From Lacihabitans sp. CCS-44 (GTDB taxonomy: Bacteria; Bacteroidota; Bacteroidia; Cytophagales; Spirosomataceae), in the NCBI RefSeq assembly GCF_024343735.1, contig NZ_RJUE01000062.1, positions 1 through 64,000 on the forward strand: DNA of 64,000 bases, given 5' to 3'. Below the pieces are notes generated by a model. The model had not been told where the DNA came from. It saw only the letters and a list, made by a program, of their open reading frames with translations, and ran no database searches. Positions 62,892 to 64,000 of the stretch are shown one piece after another. Made by a program: the position numbers and the translations under genes. Numbering within the stretch: position 1 is the stretch's first letter; each line of letters opens with the position of its first letter.

Positions 62892-63503
62892 TTAATCTAA
62901 TTTTATTTTTTCGAGCCAATCGTAAATCATCTGTTTCACTTCTTTTCCTCTTTCCGATTCGAGTGTCAAATGAGTCCCCTCGGGTTCTTTTCCACCAAAA
63001 ACAGTAAAGGCTTCTTTTACTGTTGCCTTGGGGCATATTTCTTTGATTTTTTCAATGGTACTACCCAAGCCATAACCTCCATTGGTATTGAAAGGCACCA
63101 AGGTTTTACCTTCAAAATTGTATTGGTGCAAAAATGATTGCATCGGAGGCGGCAGGCTCATTGCCCAAGTCGGAAAACCAATGAAAATGAAATCATATTG
63201 ACTCCAGTTTTCGATTCTGGTTTTTAAAGGAGGAAGAAAACCAGTTCTGAGTTCATTACTTACTTGCTCCACAGTAGCTCTGTAGTTTTCCGGATACGCT
63301 TTCTCTAACTCTAAAGCAACGATTTTACCTCCTACTTTTTGATGAATCATTTCGGCCACCACTTTTGTGCAATTGGTTCGGGATAAATATACGATGAGTA
63401 TATTTTTTCCTTTGCCATTTTCTCCAGCTGTTTGTGGCTGAGCTTGAGAGCAGCAAGTTTGTAGAAATAAGAACAATACAGCGATACTCCGATTCAGTTT
63501 CAT
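62892..63503 (-). CDS. Exported flavodoxin-like protein
   Basis: A 203-residue flavodoxin-fold protein. The ATG at 63503 starts a signal peptide (MKLNRSIAVLFLFLQTCCSQ); the longer frame, which overlaps the upstream gene, is less likely. FMN phosphate loop LSRTNCTK (normally SRTGNT), flavin ring loops FIGFPTWAMSLPPPM and NTNGGYGLGSTIEKI. A secreted flavodoxin is unusual because classical ones are cytosolic, but such proteins occur in Bacteroidota; a periplasmic quinone or flavin redox role is possible. Located between two NTF2-like genes on the same strand. Confidence 0.82.
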   Translation of the reverse strand: MKLNRSIAVLFLFLQTCCSQAQPQTAGENGKGKNILIVYLSRTNCTKVVAEMIHQKVGGKIVALELEKAYPENYRATVEQVSNELRTGFLPPLKTRIENWSQYDFIFIGFPTWAMSLPPPMQSFLHQYNFEGKTLVPFNTNGGYGLGSTIEKIKEICPKATVKEAFTVFGGKEPEGTHLTLESERGKEVKQMIYDWLEKIKLD

Positions 63504-63520
63504 GGTTGCTTTTAAAATAT

Positions 63521-63958
63521 TCAGTTGGGTCCCATAAGCTTTGAAAATGAGAGAGAGCCCATTTTCCATTCATTACCTACCTTTACATAAACTTCAGTAA
63601 CCATGAAAGGATTTACCACTTCATTGGTACCAACTACTGCTGTTAGTGTAATTCTGTTGAGTAAAATGACTGTATTTTCGATAATTATGGGTGTGAAAAC
63701 TTCATGAACATCAGCTTTTTTGTAATGTATAAAGCCTGATTTTATGATTTCTAGCTCACGTTCTTTACCCCAAGAACCGCCCATGTGTACAAACATTGAC
63801 TGATTATCGAATAGTTTGGCCAATTTATCGACGTCTTTATCAGCCATCCATTGCCATTTGTTTTTCGAAAGTGTTTTGATTTCTTCTGCTGTATTCTGGG
63901 CAAATGTGTTCATAGAAAATAGAATAATTGTAATGATTCCTAAAATTGATTTTTTCAT
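63521..63958 (-). CDS. Secreted NTF2-like (DUF4440/SnoaL-type) protein, second copy
   Basis: A 145-residue protein with a signal peptide (1-20, NTFAQ) and the same NTF2-like fold as the 62221-62670 product (WQWMADKDVDKLAKLFDNQSM, then HMGGSW and ERELEIIKSGF). More diverged from the other two copies. It is 17 bp upstream of the flavodoxin-like gene and probably in one operon with it, so the two may work together. Function unknown. Confidence 0.82.
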   Translation of the reverse strand: MKKSILGIITIILFSMNTFAQNTAEEIKTLSKNKWQWMADKDVDKLAKLFDNQSMFVHMGGSWGKERELEIIKSGFIHYKKADVHEVFTPIIIENTVILLNRITLTAVVGTNEVVNPFMVTEVYVKVGNEWKMGSLSFSKLMGPN

Positions 63959-64000
63959 GTTTTTTTTATTTTAAAAGATATTTTATAATTTTCTCTCCCC

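Overview
The window looks like chromosomal DNA of a Bacteroidota bacterium, most likely a Cytophagia/Cytophagales member; the genus is not determinable. Indications are low GC, AT-rich leaders without Shine-Dalgarno sequences, promoters of the TTG-N(17-23)-TAnnTTTG type, a TonB receptor with an N-terminal carboxypeptidase-regulatory-like domain, LytS/LytTR two-component genes, a DUF262-HNH gene and an S23 four-helix-bundle gene. No rRNA, tRNA or CRISPR array was seen.

Layout: (1) 0-1 kb, the edge of a mobile element: a tyrosine recombinase whose stop overlaps the start of an IS91-type transposase that leaves the window. (2) 1.7-5.1 kb, a PD40-propeller protein, a UGT-like glycosyltransferase and a small VOC protein. 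(3) 5.7-12.7 kb, one 2315-residue sensor kinase with about 12 PAS and 2 GAF domains. (4) 13.1-34.2 kb, 15 genes plus one S23-type gene on the minus strand: TonB receptor, GH1 and GH3 glucosidases, flavoprotein dehydrogenase, two MFS transporters, CoA-transferase, cupin, two SDRs, O-methyltransferase, extradiol dioxygenase, C-C-hydrolase-like alpha/beta hydrolase, FAD monooxygenase and FAH-family hydrolase. (5) 34.7-41.4 kb, a GH78 alpha-L-rhamnosidase and a large cytochrome c/propeller/discoidin protein. (6) 41.9-46.6 kb, a small membrane-anchored protein, a DUF2268 protease and a probable defence cassette (EcoRI-type adenine methylase, DUF262-HNH nuclease, AbiC-like membrane protein). (7) 46.6-58.5 kb, GH35-like enzyme, a molybdenum hydroxylase set (two large subunits around one 2Fe-2S subunit), a type-B carboxylesterase, an alpha/beta hydrolase and a LytTR/LytS pair. 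(8) 59-64 kb, a cytochrome c-sugar dehydrogenase protein, three NTF2-like paralogues (one broken) with a toxin-antitoxin pair between two of them, and a secreted flavodoxin-like protein.

My reading of regions 4, 5 and 7 is a locus for plant phenolic glycosides, possibly flavonoid rhamnoglucosides: surface and periplasmic glycosidases strip rhamnose and glucose, esterases remove acyl groups, the aglycone is imported, hydroxylated by the FAD monooxygenase, ring-cleaved by the extradiol dioxygenase, split by the hydrolases and fed through SDRs and the CoA-transferase to central metabolism. The substrate is inference; saponin-like steroid glycosides are an alternative.

The most unusual sequence feature is a family of GC-rich palindromic repeats that occur as inverted pairs exactly at gene junctions of this locus. 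They are translated as APPSGAGG-like peptides at protein N-termini and supply a stop codon to the upstream gene. One pair brackets a roughly 0.5 kb DUF559 nuclease-domain cassette that sits, open in frame, between the alpha and beta halves of the CoA-transferase. This looks like a selfish element that tolerates being translated inside host proteins.
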